Part shown: positions 50,416-58,910 of the stretch, piece by piece | Position numbering within the stretch: the stretch's first letter is position 1 | How the letters are laid out: each line of letters opens with the position of its first letter | Origin: JAUXEH01 sp965533275 | Lineage (GTDB): Bacteria > Acidobacteriota > Aminicenantia > Aminicenantales > Aminicenantaceae | NCBI GenBank assembly: GCA_965533275.1 | Contig: CBESWG010000001.1 | Coordinates: 62,001-126,000 of the forward strand | Direction of reading: 5' to 3' | Length of the DNA: 64,000 bases | The notes under the pieces: generated by a model | Told to the model about the DNA's origin: nothing | Seen by the model: only the letters and a program-made list of their open reading frames with translations | Database searches by the model: none | Program-made: the position numbers and the translations under genes

Positions 50416-51141
50416 TCAGCGGAGATTGCGGACACGCACCTCGACCTCGGGGAGATCATTGAGCAGCGCGACCAGCTCCTGAGGATCGGTGTCGCCGAAG
50501 TGATAGGGATAGAGGAACCTGGGCTTGAAAGCCCTGGCTGCCTCAGCCGCCATCTCGGGAGTCATGGTGTAGGGCCGGTTCATAGGCAGAAATGCCACGT
50601 CGATGTCCTGCAGCGAGTTCATCTCCGGAATGTTCTCCGTGTCTCCAGCTATGTAGATCCGCTGTTCTCCGATGGTGAGGACATATCCATTGTCCCGTCC
50701 CTTGGGATGGAAGCGTGTCTCCGGATCAAGGTTGTATGCCGGCACGGCCTCGATCTTGAGCCCACCGAATGTCTTGACATCCCCGTTCCTCATCACGGTT
50801 CCGCCTGCGAGTTTCGCCTGGCTGGCCTCGTTCAAGACGATCTCCGTACCCGGCTTTTTCAGGACCTCGATCACCTTGAGGTCCAGGTGGTCTCCGTGTT
50901 CGTGTGTGATGAGGATTAGGTCGGCCTGGGGCAGATCACTGTAATCGGCGTAGCGGCCGACCGGATCGATATGGATGACCTTATCCCCCAGGGAAAACAT
51001 CAAGGTCCCATGCCCGATGAAGGTCATCTTGAGGTCGCCGAGCGAGGTCTTCAACGTATCCGACTCGAAATCGGCGGCAAGAGCAAGGGCGGTTCCTATA
51101 GCGGTGATGAAAAGCACTCCCCAGATAACATATTTCTTCAT
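50416..51141 (-). CDS. exported metallo-beta-lactamase-fold hydrolase (UPF0173/UlaG-like)
   Basis: A 241-residue MBL-fold protein with a signal peptide (MKKYVIWGVLFITAIGTALALA). The metal-binding motif LITHEHGDHLDL lies near residue 80, and further ligands are in IYIAGDTENIPEM (Asp) and YPYHFGD (His). The short domain and the FIGHGTLMF start resemble the UPF0173/UlaG-like group that hydrolyses phosphodiester or ester bonds of small molecules. The substrate is unknown. The start has AGGAGA eight bases upstream, and a promoter lies at 51187-51215. It is divergent from dsrC with 244 bases between the starts. Confidence 0.85.
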   Translation of the reverse strand: MKKYVIWGVLFITAIGTALALAADFESDTLKTSLGDLKMTFIGHGTLMFSLGDKVIHIDPVGRYADYSDLPQADLILITHEHGDHLDLKVIEVLKKPGTEIVLNEASQAKLAGGTVMRNGDVKTFGGLKIEAVPAYNLDPETRFHPKGRDNGYVLTIGEQRIYIAGDTENIPEMNSLQDIDVAFLPMNRPYTMTPEMAAEAARAFKPRFLYPYHFGDTDPQELVALLNDLPEVEVRVRNLR

Positions 51142-51186
51142 ATTCGTTCTCCTATTAGCATGATTCCCTCCTTGGACATGTCCGCC

Positions 51187-51215
51187 ATTTTATGTGATGT
51201 TTAATGGATCTGCAA
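51187..51215 (-). promoter_or_regulatory. promoter of the MBL-fold hydrolase gene
   Basis: Minus strand TTGCAG (51210-51215), 17 bases, TAAAAT (51187-51192), about 45 bases before the ATG at 51141. Confidence 0.6.
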
Positions 51216-51328
51216 GCAGAGCTGGAGGAGGGGAACGGCATGGCAGAACTTCTCAGACTGAAGTAACCACTTGCCCAGTCTGAATTGATGGTGGTAATGA
51301 GGATGTTTCAGTCGAAATGGATGTCGTT

Positions 51329-51356
51329 GTTTCCATCGACGCAGGTATGCTATAAT
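51329..51356 (+). promoter_or_regulatory. extended -10 promoter of dsrC
   Basis: Perfect TATAAT (51351-51356) preceded by TGC, with a weak TTTCCA-like -35 around 51329-51334. The -10 box sits two bases before an in-frame ATG at 51359, so translation must begin at the next ATG (51386). Confidence 0.6.
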
Positions 51357-51385
51357 CCATGGTTAATTTTGCGAAGGAGCCGAAC

Positions 51386-51706
51386 ATGCCTGAGATAATA
51401 GCTAGTGGAAATACCATCCAACTCAACGAAGAAGGATTTATGCAGAATCCGGATGAGTGGAATGAAGATATCGCAGTGGCTCTGGCCAAATCTGAAGAAG
51501 GATTGGACTCCCTGACCGACGAACACTGGTCTGCGATCCGTTACATCCGTGAATACTATGAAGAGAAAAAGATGGCACCTATGGTGCGCAAGGTGTGTAA
51601 GAACTCGGGTCTCTCTTTGACCAGAATATTCGAACTTTTCCCCTCTGGCCCGGCAAAAGGTGCGTGCAAGCTGGCAGGTCTGCCCAAACCCGACGGCTGC
51701 GTCTAA
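51386..51706 (+). CDS. dsrC: DsrC/TusE-family sulfur-relay protein with both C-terminal cysteines
   Basis: A 106-residue DsrC-fold protein: LNEEGFMQNPDEWNEDIAVALA at the N-terminus and HWSAIRYIREYYEEKKMAPMVRKV in the middle. The flexible C-terminal arm GACKLAGLPKPDGCV carries Cys94 and Cys105 separated by ten residues, the second being penultimate. Having both cysteines marks true DsrC, which carries sulfite-derived sulfur as a trisulfide, rather than TusE (one Cys). The start at 51386 has AAGGAG and lies after the promoter; an earlier ATG at 51359 is excluded. It is followed within 12 bases by DsrM/TmcC-like and DsrK/TmcB-like genes. No dsrAB sulfite reductase is in the window. Confidence 0.9.
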   Translation: MPEIIASGNTIQLNEEGFMQNPDEWNEDIAVALAKSEEGLDSLTDEHWSAIRYIREYYEEKKMAPMVRKVCKNSGLSLTRIFELFPSGPAKGACKLAGLPKPDGCV

Positions 51707-51718
51707 AAGACTGCAAAA

Positions 51719-52357
51719 ATGGAAACCGCTCTGGCTGTCGGAGTCATTGTGACCGCCTTTATTTGCGGCTGTGCGCTGGTAGTCCTGGTCTTCAACACCC
51801 TATCATTCGGAAGAAGAGACACTTTCGCGGTTTCTCAAGGCAATCCCGGTAAAGGGATTCGCTACGCCTTCGGATTGGGCATGATGCCGTGGGAGAAGGA
51901 GAGTGCCCGCCGACACCTCATAACCTACGCGGCCGGATTCATGTACCATTTCGGGATCTTTTCGGCGCTGTTCTGGCTTATTCTCCAGATCGCGTCCTTG
52001 AATGTTGGAGGATACGTAGCAAGCGCCCTCCGAATCTTGGCGGGTGCCGGGCTCCTTGCAGGCTTAGGGCTGTTTCTGAAGCGCTGTCTGAAGCCTATGA
52101 TGCGGAGCATAAGCTCTCCTGATGACTTCATTGCTAATCTGCTGGTCGATATTTTTATCGGAGCGGCGCTCGGCAGTATGTTGTTTCCCGGGCTCAAAGG
52201 GCCTTTGTATGCTGTGGCTATATTGCTTTTTCTCTATATTCCGCTTGGCAAGATTCGGCATTGTATATTTTTCTTTTACAGCCGTATCCTATTTGGATAT
52301 TTTTTCGGCAGGCGGGGTATTTATCCGCGCGCGGCTGATCCCTACCGCCAGGAGTGA
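51719..52357 (+). CDS. membrane subunit of DsrM/TmcC (NarI-like) type
   Basis: A 212-residue integral membrane protein with about five hydrophobic helices: ALAVGVIVTAFICGCALVVLV, FGIFSALFWLILQI, ILAGAGLLAGLGLFL and LVDIFIGAALGSMLF among them. Histidines in RRHLITYAAGFMYHFGIF and GKIRHCIFF are candidates for b-type heme ligands, as in NarI, DsrM and TmcC. It would carry electrons between the quinone pool and the cytoplasmic Fe-S subunit encoded next. It lies 12 bases after dsrC, and its stop lies two bases before the next start codon, so dsrC and both subunits form one operon. It is shorter than typical DsrM (about 330). Confidence 0.75.
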   Translation: METALAVGVIVTAFICGCALVVLVFNTLSFGRRDTFAVSQGNPGKGIRYAFGLGMMPWEKESARRHLITYAAGFMYHFGIFSALFWLILQIASLNVGGYVASALRILAGAGLLAGLGLFLKRCLKPMMRSISSPDDFIANLLVDIFIGAALGSMLFPGLKGPLYAVAILLFLYIPLGKIRHCIFFFYSRILFGYFFGRRGIYPRAADPYRQE

Positions 52358-52359
52358 TC

Positions 52360-53700
52360 ATGCCGCAACCTGAAAAATCCGAGTCAACTTTTGAAGAAAG
52401 GGTGAAGTCCCTCACCACGCGAGACCGGGAGCTCATTCTGGAGGCTTTTAAGACCAGCCTCACGCATGAGTATGCGGCTTTTCTTCAGACCTGCGCCCAC
52501 TGCGGATTGTGTGCCGATTCCTGTCATTACTACCTCACAGACAAGGATCCCAAGTCGATACCGGCGTATAAACTTCATCAGATCACTAAGGTCTACAAGA
52601 AAAGCTTCGACCTGATAGGCCGCAAGCTGCCTGCCCTGGTGGGGGCCGAGGCACTCAGTAATGAGCTGATCGAAGAATGGGTAGACACACTGTTCGGCCG
52701 CTGCAGCCTATGCGGCCGCTGCGGGATCAACTGTACCATGGGGATCAACATCACTTCCCTGATCCGAGCGGCCCGGGGAGCCTTGGCAGCGGTAGGGATC
52801 GTTCCGCCGGGACTCCAGTCTACTGTCGACACGGCAATAGAAAAGGGAAATAACATGGGGATTTCCCTGGAGGACTGGTTGGAGACGGTCGAGTGGCTGG
52901 AGGAGGAACTGCAGCAGGATGTGAACGACCCGGAAGCCAAACTGCCGCTGGACAAACCCGGTGCACGTTTACTCTACACCATCAATCCGCGCGAAGCGAT
53001 GTTTTTCCCTTTGTCCATAACAGCGGCAGGGAAAATCTTCTATGCCGCGGGAGAAAATTGGACTTTTTCATCAAAAAATTTCGATGTTACCAACTATGGC
53101 CTGTACAACGGGGACGATGAGGCGGCCGGGGTCATGTCCGGCCGGTTAGTGAAGGCTCTGGAGGAGTTGAAATGCCGGGAACTGATCTTGGCTGAATGCG
53201 GGCATGGTTTCAATTCAAACCGCTGGGAAGCCCCGGAATGGTTAAGTAGGCAGTACGGATTCCCGGTAAAAAGTATCCTTCAGGTTATAGCGGAATATAT
53301 CAAGGAGGGCCGGATCAGGCTTGATCCGGAGCGCAATCAAAAGTCCGTGACCATTCATGATCCCTGTAACCTGGTGCGGTTGGGAGGAGTCGTAGAAGAG
53401 CAGCGATTTATCCTCCGTCACAGCGTCAAAAACCTGGTAGAAATGTATCCCAATCGTGAGAAAAACTACTGTTGTGGAGGTGGCGGAGGTCAACTGGCAA
53501 TGACACGATTTGCTGAGAGACGCCTTGCCGCAGGCCGGATCAAAGCCGATCAGATTATAGCAACCGGAGCCGAGGTGGTGGCTACTCCCTGTCACAATTG
53601 TATCGATCAGCTCATGGAACTGAATAAACACTACAAGCTGAATGTTGAAATCAAAACTGTGAGTGAGCTCGTCGCCAACGCTCTCGTCATTTCGGAATGA
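52360..53700 (+). CDS. DsrK/TmcB/HdrD-like Fe-S subunit with CCG domain
   Basis: A 446-residue heterodisulfide-reductase-like protein. Two ferredoxin clusters at the N-terminal side (CAHCGLCADSC, CSLCGRCGINCTMG) are followed by a helical linker. A C-terminal cysteine-rich (CCG) region follows: HDPCNLVRLGG, NYCCGGGGGQLAM and ATPCHNCIDQLMEL, the ligands of the noncubane 4Fe-4S cluster that cleaves disulfides in HdrB/HdrD. DsrK reduces DsrC trisulfide in sulfate reducers; TmcB is the related subunit. Only one full CCG motif plus part of another is present. The start at 52360 has AGGAG five bases upstream. Confidence 0.88.
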   Translation: MPQPEKSESTFEERVKSLTTRDRELILEAFKTSLTHEYAAFLQTCAHCGLCADSCHYYLTDKDPKSIPAYKLHQITKVYKKSFDLIGRKLPALVGAEALSNELIEEWVDTLFGRCSLCGRCGINCTMGINITSLIRAARGALAAVGIVPPGLQSTVDTAIEKGNNMGISLEDWLETVEWLEEELQQDVNDPEAKLPLDKPGARLLYTINPREAMFFPLSITAAGKIFYAAGENWTFSSKNFDVTNYGLYNGDDEAAGVMSGRLVKALEELKCRELILAECGHGFNSNRWEAPEWLSRQYGFPVKSILQVIAEYIKEGRIRLDPERNQKSVTIHDPCNLVRLGGVVEEQRFILRHSVKNLVEMYPNREKNYCCGGGGGQLAMTRFAERRLAAGRIKADQIIATGAEVVATPCHNCIDQLMELNKHYKLNVEIKTVSELVANALVISE

Positions 53701-53792
53701 CTTCACTCTCCGTCTCGGGATATATCCAGAAATACGCCTGATAGAAACACCACCATCCCGATTAAAACCATGGGTTCACTGGAACTATCGGC

Positions 53793-53820
53793 TTGACTGT
53801 GCTACATTTCGATGTATCAA
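53793..53820 (+). promoter_or_regulatory. promoter of cysK
   Basis: TTGACT (53793-53798), 16 bases, TATCAA (53815-53820). An in-frame ATG at 53812 falls inside the -10 region and cannot be the start. Confidence 0.6.
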
Positions 53821-53838
53821 AAGAGGAGACAGCCCGCC

Positions 53839-54891
53839 ATGATCTATGAGAATGTCCTGGAATTGATCGGAAATACACCCCTGGTAAAGCTCAGCAGGAT
53901 CAAGGGGGACCTGAAGGCCAACATCCTGGCCAAGCTGGAATTTTACAATCCTACCGGGAGTGTCAAGGACCGGATCGCGCTGAACATGATAGAGGAGGCG
54001 GAAAGGCAGGGGATCATAAAGAGGGGGGACTGCATCGTGGAACCCACCAGCGGGAACACGGGCACCAGTCTGGCGCTGGTCTGCGCAATGAAGGGGTACC
54101 AGATGATCGCTGTCATGCCGGAGCAGATGAGCCAGGGGCGCAAGGATATGATCACGGCCTTCGGCGCCGAGATAGCGCTGGTTCCAAGTCAGGGCGAGGC
54201 CGCACCAGGGACGTTTGCCCTCGAGGACCTTGAAGCCACGCTGGCCCGGGCAGTAGAACTTGCGGACCAGCCCGGCTATTACATGCCCAACCAGTTCGCC
54301 AATCCCTCCAACACACTCGCGCATGAGACCACTACCGCCGAGGAGATCTGGGCACAGACAGGGGGACGGATCGATGCCTTTGTTGCCGGAGTCGGAACTT
54401 CGGGGACGGCGATGGGCGTAAGCCGGGGCCTGAAGAAAAAAAATCCCGGGATAAAGATCTTTGTCATCGAGCCCGAAAATTCGGCGGTGATCTCCGGGGA
54501 AGATCCAGGCCACCACAGGATCCAGGGGATAGGGGAGGGATTCATTCCGGAGCTCTATGATCATTCCTTCAGCGACGGCGTGGTCAAGGTGTCGGATATA
54601 GAAGCCAAGGCGACCGCCTGTCGGCTGGCCAGGGTTGAAGGGATATTCAGTGGCTATTCGGCAGGGGCCAATGTGTTTGCCAGCATTCAAGTGGCTGACG
54701 AAATCGGTTCAGACAAGACCATCGTCACCGTCATCCCGGATACCGGAATGAAATACTTGAGCACGGAGCTTTTTCGCCGCAGCCCGGAGATCTGCTCCAT
54801 CCACTGCTGTACGCTGAAGAGTGATGAGGCGCGGGAAGAGTGCCTCCGGGCCCACGGTGCGGCCCGCTGCTGCGTGCTGGAGCCGTGCTGA
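53839..54891 (+). CDS. cysK: cysteine synthase (O-acetylserine sulfhydrylase) with Cys-rich C-terminal tail
   Basis: A 350-residue PLP enzyme making cysteine from O-acetylserine and sulfide. Conserved parts are VLELIGNTPLVKLSRI, the PLP lysine in NPTGSVKDRIALNMIE, the substrate loop PTSGNTGTSLALVCA, the phosphate loop GVGTSGTAMGVSRGL and GIGEGFIPELYD. After the usual end (DTGMKYLSTELF) a tail of about 36 residues carries seven cysteines (EIC, HCC, EEC, RCC and the final Cys). That tail is not part of normal CysK; it may bind metal or persulfide. The start at 53839 has GAGGAG about ten bases upstream. It ends one base from the stop of the convergent cysteine-desulfurase-like gene. Confidence 0.92.
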   Translation: MIYENVLELIGNTPLVKLSRIKGDLKANILAKLEFYNPTGSVKDRIALNMIEEAERQGIIKRGDCIVEPTSGNTGTSLALVCAMKGYQMIAVMPEQMSQGRKDMITAFGAEIALVPSQGEAAPGTFALEDLEATLARAVELADQPGYYMPNQFANPSNTLAHETTTAEEIWAQTGGRIDAFVAGVGTSGTAMGVSRGLKKKNPGIKIFVIEPENSAVISGEDPGHHRIQGIGEGFIPELYDHSFSDGVVKVSDIEAKATACRLARVEGIFSGYSAGANVFASIQVADEIGSDKTIVTVIPDTGMKYLSTELFRRSPEICSIHCCTLKSDEAREECLRAHGAARCCVLEPC

Positions 54892-54892
54892 C

Positions 54893-56065
54893 CTAAGACA
54901 ACTTCTTCCGCTGCAGATCGGCGATCTCCGCTACGGCCTCGATGGCAGCCTGGATGTGGGCCTCGGTGTTGAAAGGGCCGATCCCAAAGCGGACGGCGCC
55001 GTGGATCTCGGCGGTCCCCAACTGATCGTGCACCAGGGGGGCGCAGTGCAGGCCGGTTCGGCAGGCGATGTTGTAATCCACATCCAGGAGAGTCCCCGTA
55101 TTCAGGGCCTCCATTCCATCGACGTTGAAGAGCAGCACGGCGATGTGATCCGTCAGGTCGTCCTGGCAGTACATGGTAACTCCCTCGATGGCGGCCAGTC
55201 CATCCCGCAGCATACGCGTGAGCTTCATCTCAAGCGCGTGTATATTATCCAGGCCCTTCTGTGTCACCCAATCCAGGCCAGCTTTAAGGCCTGCGATCCC
55301 CAAGGTATTGGGTGTGCCGTATTCCAGGCGGAAGGGGTATTCGTAGAGGTGCGTTTTGACCGCGGAGCGGACGCCTGTCCCTCCCGCTCGAGTGTGCCGG
55401 ATCTCGATGCCCTCCCTTACATACAGGCCGCCGATCCCGGTGGGACCCAGCAGCGACTTGTGCCCCGTGAAGGCCACGACGTCGAGGTTCAGATCATCCA
55501 TATCCACTGGGATCTTCCCCGCGGATTGGGAAGCATCGGTCGCCAGGGGAATCCCGCTCTCCCGGCAGAGACGCCCGATCTCTTTCAGGGGCTGGATGGT
55601 GCCGATCACGTTGGAGGCATGATTTACCATGACCAGCTTGGTGTTGGGCTTGAACTTCTTCTTAAAATCATCGGGATCCACAAATCCTTTGTCATCGAAG
55701 GGGATGTGATCGAGCTCTACTCCGTTGAACTTCCAGAGATGATAGAGTGGACGGAGCACGGAGTTATGCTCGATTGTGGTGGTGATGGCGTGATCGCCCT
55801 TTTCCAGCATGCCGTATGCGATGAGATTGAGGGCGTCGGTCGAATTATAGGAGAAGCACAGTCGATTTGGATCCGTGCCGTGGAAGAATTCAGTCAGGGC
55901 TTTGCGAGTGTCCTCGACGACTTCACCCGCTTCCATGCAGATGTCATACCCCGAGCGTCCCGGATTGACTCCCAGTTTTCGATAGAAGGTATCCATATAT
56001 GTGTAGACCTCTTCCGGTTTGGGATAGGATGTCGCCCCACCGTCCAGATAGATGAATTCGTTCAT
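54893..56065 (-). CDS. cysteine desulfurase-like class V aminotransferase (SufS/CsdA-like)
   Basis: A 390-residue PLP enzyme: FIYLDGGATSYPKPEEV start, AITTTIEHNSVLRPLY (His), LATDASQSAGKIPVD (Asp), the PLP lysine in AFTGHKSLLGPTGIGGLYV, and the cysteine loop CRTGLHCAPLVHDQLGT with two Cys. It is closer to the group sometimes labelled cysteine desulfurase family protein than to NifS/IscS, as the loop is short and RxGxHC-like. It should release sulfur from cysteine or selenocysteine. It is convergent with cysK, so sulfur can be drawn from newly made cysteine, though there is no operon link. Confidence 0.86.
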   Translation of the reverse strand: MNEFIYLDGGATSYPKPEEVYTYMDTFYRKLGVNPGRSGYDICMEAGEVVEDTRKALTEFFHGTDPNRLCFSYNSTDALNLIAYGMLEKGDHAITTTIEHNSVLRPLYHLWKFNGVELDHIPFDDKGFVDPDDFKKKFKPNTKLVMVNHASNVIGTIQPLKEIGRLCRESGIPLATDASQSAGKIPVDMDDLNLDVVAFTGHKSLLGPTGIGGLYVREGIEIRHTRAGGTGVRSAVKTHLYEYPFRLEYGTPNTLGIAGLKAGLDWVTQKGLDNIHALEMKLTRMLRDGLAAIEGVTMYCQDDLTDHIAVLLFNVDGMEALNTGTLLDVDYNIACRTGLHCAPLVHDQLGTAEIHGAVRFGIGPFNTEAHIQAAIEAVAEIADLQRKKLS

Positions 56066-56173
56066 GTCTGCCTCCCGATGATCGAGGGATCAATTGTTTT
56101 GTGGAATATTAACAAATGCCAAGCCACACATGGTAAAAAAAAAGGAGATTAAAATCAAATGATTTCACAAAAT

Positions 56174-56203
56174 TTGACAGGACTTTCCTACTTGGAATAG
56201 AAT
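56174..56203 (+). promoter_or_regulatory. promoter of the D-aminoacylase gene
   Basis: Consensus TTGACA (56174-56179), 18 bases, TAGAAT (56198-56203), about 32 bases before the ATG, which has GAGGAG. Confidence 0.7.
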
Positions 56204-56234
56204 CTATGCTTTAAGAAGAGATGAGGAGAACGCA

Positions 56235-57860
56235 ATGACTCGGAGAATAGGGGCTTGGCAGATTTTGCTGCTGTCTGCCCTTATTCTGATTTCCAGCCTC
56301 AACTGTGGGAGGGCCGCCCAAGGCTATGATCTGGTCATCAAGGGAGGCACGCTGATCGATGGCTCAGGCAGCGCCGGTTTTGTGGGTGATATCGGCATAC
56401 GGGGTGACCGCATAGTCAAGATCGGCCGGATCAATGGGAGCCCGGCGCGCACCACGATTAAGGCACAGGGACTCATCGTTTCCCCAGGTTTCATAGATGT
56501 CCATACCCACTGCGACCGCGCTATTGCCGATGTTCCGACCGTGGACAATTATGTGCTGCAGGGAGTGACCACGGTCATCGGGGGGAACTGCGGCGGGCAT
56601 CCCTTTCCGGTCTCACAGCTGTTTGCTCGGATAGATGGACAGGGGATCGTGCCCAACTTCGGGACGTTGATCGGACATAACACGATCCGAAGAGAGGTCA
56701 TGGATATGGCCATGGAGAGCCCCTCTGCGCAGCAGATGGAGAGGATGAAGGAATTGCTGCGCCAGGAAATGCTGGCCGGCGGGATGGGGCTGTCCACCGG
56801 GCTGGCTTACCTTCCGGGAACGTATTCTGACACAGCGGAACTCGTGGAGCTTGCCTCGGTGCTCACGTCATTTGGAGGGATCTACGCCACACACCTGAGG
56901 GATCAGGGCGAGGGCATCACGGAATCGATCGAAGAGGCCCTGAGGATCGGGGGGGAGAATGGGATCCCGGTACAGATCTCACACATCAAGCTGTCTGACG
57001 ACAAGGTTTGGGGGGAGATCGAACGCATCACAATTCCGGTTGAAAATGCCAGGGCCAGTGGCATGGAAGTTTATCTGGATCAGTATCCCTATGTAGCCAC
57101 CAGCTCGGGATTCACATCGAGCTTTCCTGCCTGGGCTTTTGAGGGAGGAAGGGAGCAATTCCTCGCTCGGCTTGAGGATCCGTCGGATTTCTCCCGTATC
57201 AAGGATGTGATAATCCAGCGTAGGTTGAACTCTTCGAGAGGGATCGACAAGCTTGCGGCGATCTGTCTCGCCTCATATGCGCACGAACCCGGATATCAAG
57301 GAAAGAACCTCAGGGAGATCCTGACAGAACTTGGTAAGGAACCTACCGTAGACAACGCTGCGTTTCTGATCATCGATATTCAGAAAAACGGGGGGGCGCA
57401 GGGTGTCTTTTTTCAGATGGACGAAGCCGATGTCGAATCCCTGATGAAACTGGAATACAATATGCATGCCTCGGACGGCGGGATCCAGATCCCAGGCCAG
57501 GGCGTCCCACATCCCCGGAATTATGGGACGTTTCCCAGGATCTTTGCTCTCTATGTTAAGGAGCGCGGCGTGCTCAAACTTGACGAAGCCGTACGCAAGA
57601 TGACCTCTCTGCCGGCAGCCGCATTCCGCATCCAGAAAAGGGGTCGGCTGGAGGAGGGCTACTTCGCGGATGTCACTATATTTGATTTTCAGCGTTTCGG
57701 CGACCAGGCAACGTTCTCCCAGCCGCACCAGTATAGTCAGGGGCTGGAGTACGTGATCGTCAACGGCGAAATCGTCGTCGAACACGAGCGTCTCACAGGC
57801 CGGCTGCCAGGACGTGTGCTCTATGGTCCGGGAAAAAATCTTACTGAGGGGTTGACGTGA
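56235..57860 (+). CDS. exported N-acyl-D-amino-acid deacylase (D-aminoacylase) family amidohydrolase
   Basis: A 541-residue amidohydrolase with a hydrophobic signal (LLLSALILISSLNC) near residue 25. The amidohydrolase core holds YDLVIKGGTLIDGSGSAGFVGDIGIRGDRI, the metal motif VSPGFIDVHTHCDRA, VTTVIGGNCGG (conserved Cys) and VQISHIKLS. The catalytic Asp region is MHASDGGIQIPGQG, followed by HPRNYGTFPRI. This order is that of D-aminoacylase/N-acyl-D-glutamate deacylase. Known members free D-amino acids from N-acyl derivatives; peptidoglycan-derived or racemised peptides are possible sources. It lies next to the terpenoid-cyclase-like gene after 57 bases. Confidence 0.87.
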   Translation: MTRRIGAWQILLLSALILISSLNCGRAAQGYDLVIKGGTLIDGSGSAGFVGDIGIRGDRIVKIGRINGSPARTTIKAQGLIVSPGFIDVHTHCDRAIADVPTVDNYVLQGVTTVIGGNCGGHPFPVSQLFARIDGQGIVPNFGTLIGHNTIRREVMDMAMESPSAQQMERMKELLRQEMLAGGMGLSTGLAYLPGTYSDTAELVELASVLTSFGGIYATHLRDQGEGITESIEEALRIGGENGIPVQISHIKLSDDKVWGEIERITIPVENARASGMEVYLDQYPYVATSSGFTSSFPAWAFEGGREQFLARLEDPSDFSRIKDVIIQRRLNSSRGIDKLAAICLASYAHEPGYQGKNLREILTELGKEPTVDNAAFLIIDIQKNGGAQGVFFQMDEADVESLMKLEYNMHASDGGIQIPGQGVPHPRNYGTFPRIFALYVKERGVLKLDEAVRKMTSLPAAAFRIQKRGRLEEGYFADVTIFDFQRFGDQATFSQPHQYSQGLEYVIVNGEIVVEHERLTGRLPGRVLYGPGKNLTEGLT

Positions 57861-57917
57861 ATAGTCCATATATGTTGCTTTTGTGCATGAGAAATCTGGT
57901 CAGGTCGAATCGATAAT

Positions 57918-58901
57918 ATGCAAGCCAATACCAACAAAGCCATAGAGTTTTTGCTTGCGCGAGGAAACCTCCCTATCCTGTACTGGTTGAAAAATGACAT
58001 CCTGGAAGTTCCGGTTGACCGGGAATACAAAAACCTGCAGAAGTTCGCCTCCCGGATCCGTATCCTGGAAAGCCAGCGTGAAAACGGAGGGTGGTGCCGG
58101 AAAGAGTATGAGGGCAATCCCCGTTGGGAAAAAACGTATTACATAGTGGAAACTCTGCACAATGCATTCAGGCTCCATGATTATGCGTGCAACCTTGAGC
58201 TCGAAGAGATCCAGCGGATGGTCGATTTTCTCTTTTCCACTCAGACCACCGAGGGAGATTTCAGAGGTGCCTACTTCAACGAGTATGCCCCGACCTACCA
58301 CGCCCTTACCCTGGAAGTGCTCTGCCTCTTCGGCCTGGATGCGGACAAAAGGGTACAGAAAGGATTCCGCTGGCTGAGTCGAAATCGGCAGACAGATGGG
58401 GGCTGGGTCATTCCTTACCGCACGATCGACAAGACCGAACTGAAGGAACGCTACAATCTGGACGCCCAGAAAAACATCAAACCACTTAAGCCAGATCCCT
58501 CCAATCCCTCCTCTCATTTGGTCACGGGTATGGTCTTGAGGGCCTTGGCCGCCTCGCCCACATGGCGGAAAAACAGGGATGCCCGCAGGGCGGTAGAGAT
58601 GATGACTCAGCGCTTTTTTAAGCCCGATGTCTACGAGGATCGACAGCAGGCACGCTACTGGGAGGAGATTTCGTATCCCTTCTGGGCGACTGATATACTG
58701 AGCAGCCTTGATTCAATGGCCAAGATCGGTTTTACCGTGGAACATCCCGAGGTGAATAAGGCGTTCGAATGGCTCCTGAAACGACAGGACAGCCACGGAT
58801 ACTGGAAAGCGGGGTCAAAGAAGGCCACGCTCGAAGATCACCTCTGGATCACACTCTCGGTGCTGCGGGTGATTAAGAACCTGGGTTTGCTCAGCCTCTG
58901 A
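57918..58901 (+). CDS. terpenoid-cyclase/prenyltransferase-like alpha-toroid protein
   Basis: A 327-residue soluble protein made of helical repeats with several QW-type turns: QRENGGW, RQTDGGW and RQDSHGYW. The pattern matches the (alpha/alpha)6 toroid of the squalene-cyclase/prenyltransferase superfamily. The catalytic DxDD of squalene-hopene cyclase is absent, and no zinc ligands of protein prenyltransferases stand out. It may be a binding protein or a cyclase of other chemistry; no function is assigned. No signal peptide is seen. No clear ribosome-binding site is present before the ATG at 57918; a GATAAT directly adjoins it. Confidence 0.65.
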   Translation: MQANTNKAIEFLLARGNLPILYWLKNDILEVPVDREYKNLQKFASRIRILESQRENGGWCRKEYEGNPRWEKTYYIVETLHNAFRLHDYACNLELEEIQRMVDFLFSTQTTEGDFRGAYFNEYAPTYHALTLEVLCLFGLDADKRVQKGFRWLSRNRQTDGGWVIPYRTIDKTELKERYNLDAQKNIKPLKPDPSNPSSHLVTGMVLRALAASPTWRKNRDARRAVEMMTQRFFKPDVYEDRQQARYWEEISYPFWATDILSSLDSMAKIGFTVEHPEVNKAFEWLLKRQDSHGYWKAGSKKATLEDHLWITLSVLRVIKNLGLLSL

Positions 58902-58910
58902 CCGAGGGGG

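Noticed and set aside
53812..53838. upstream ATG as start of cysK
   Set aside because: It is within the -10 region; the family start MIYENVLELIGNTP at 53839 fits better.
54821..56152. 443-codon open frame antisense to the class V aminotransferase at 54893-56065
   Set aside because: The opposite strand encodes a protein with intact PLP and cysteine-loop motifs; the antisense translation shows no recognisable domain.
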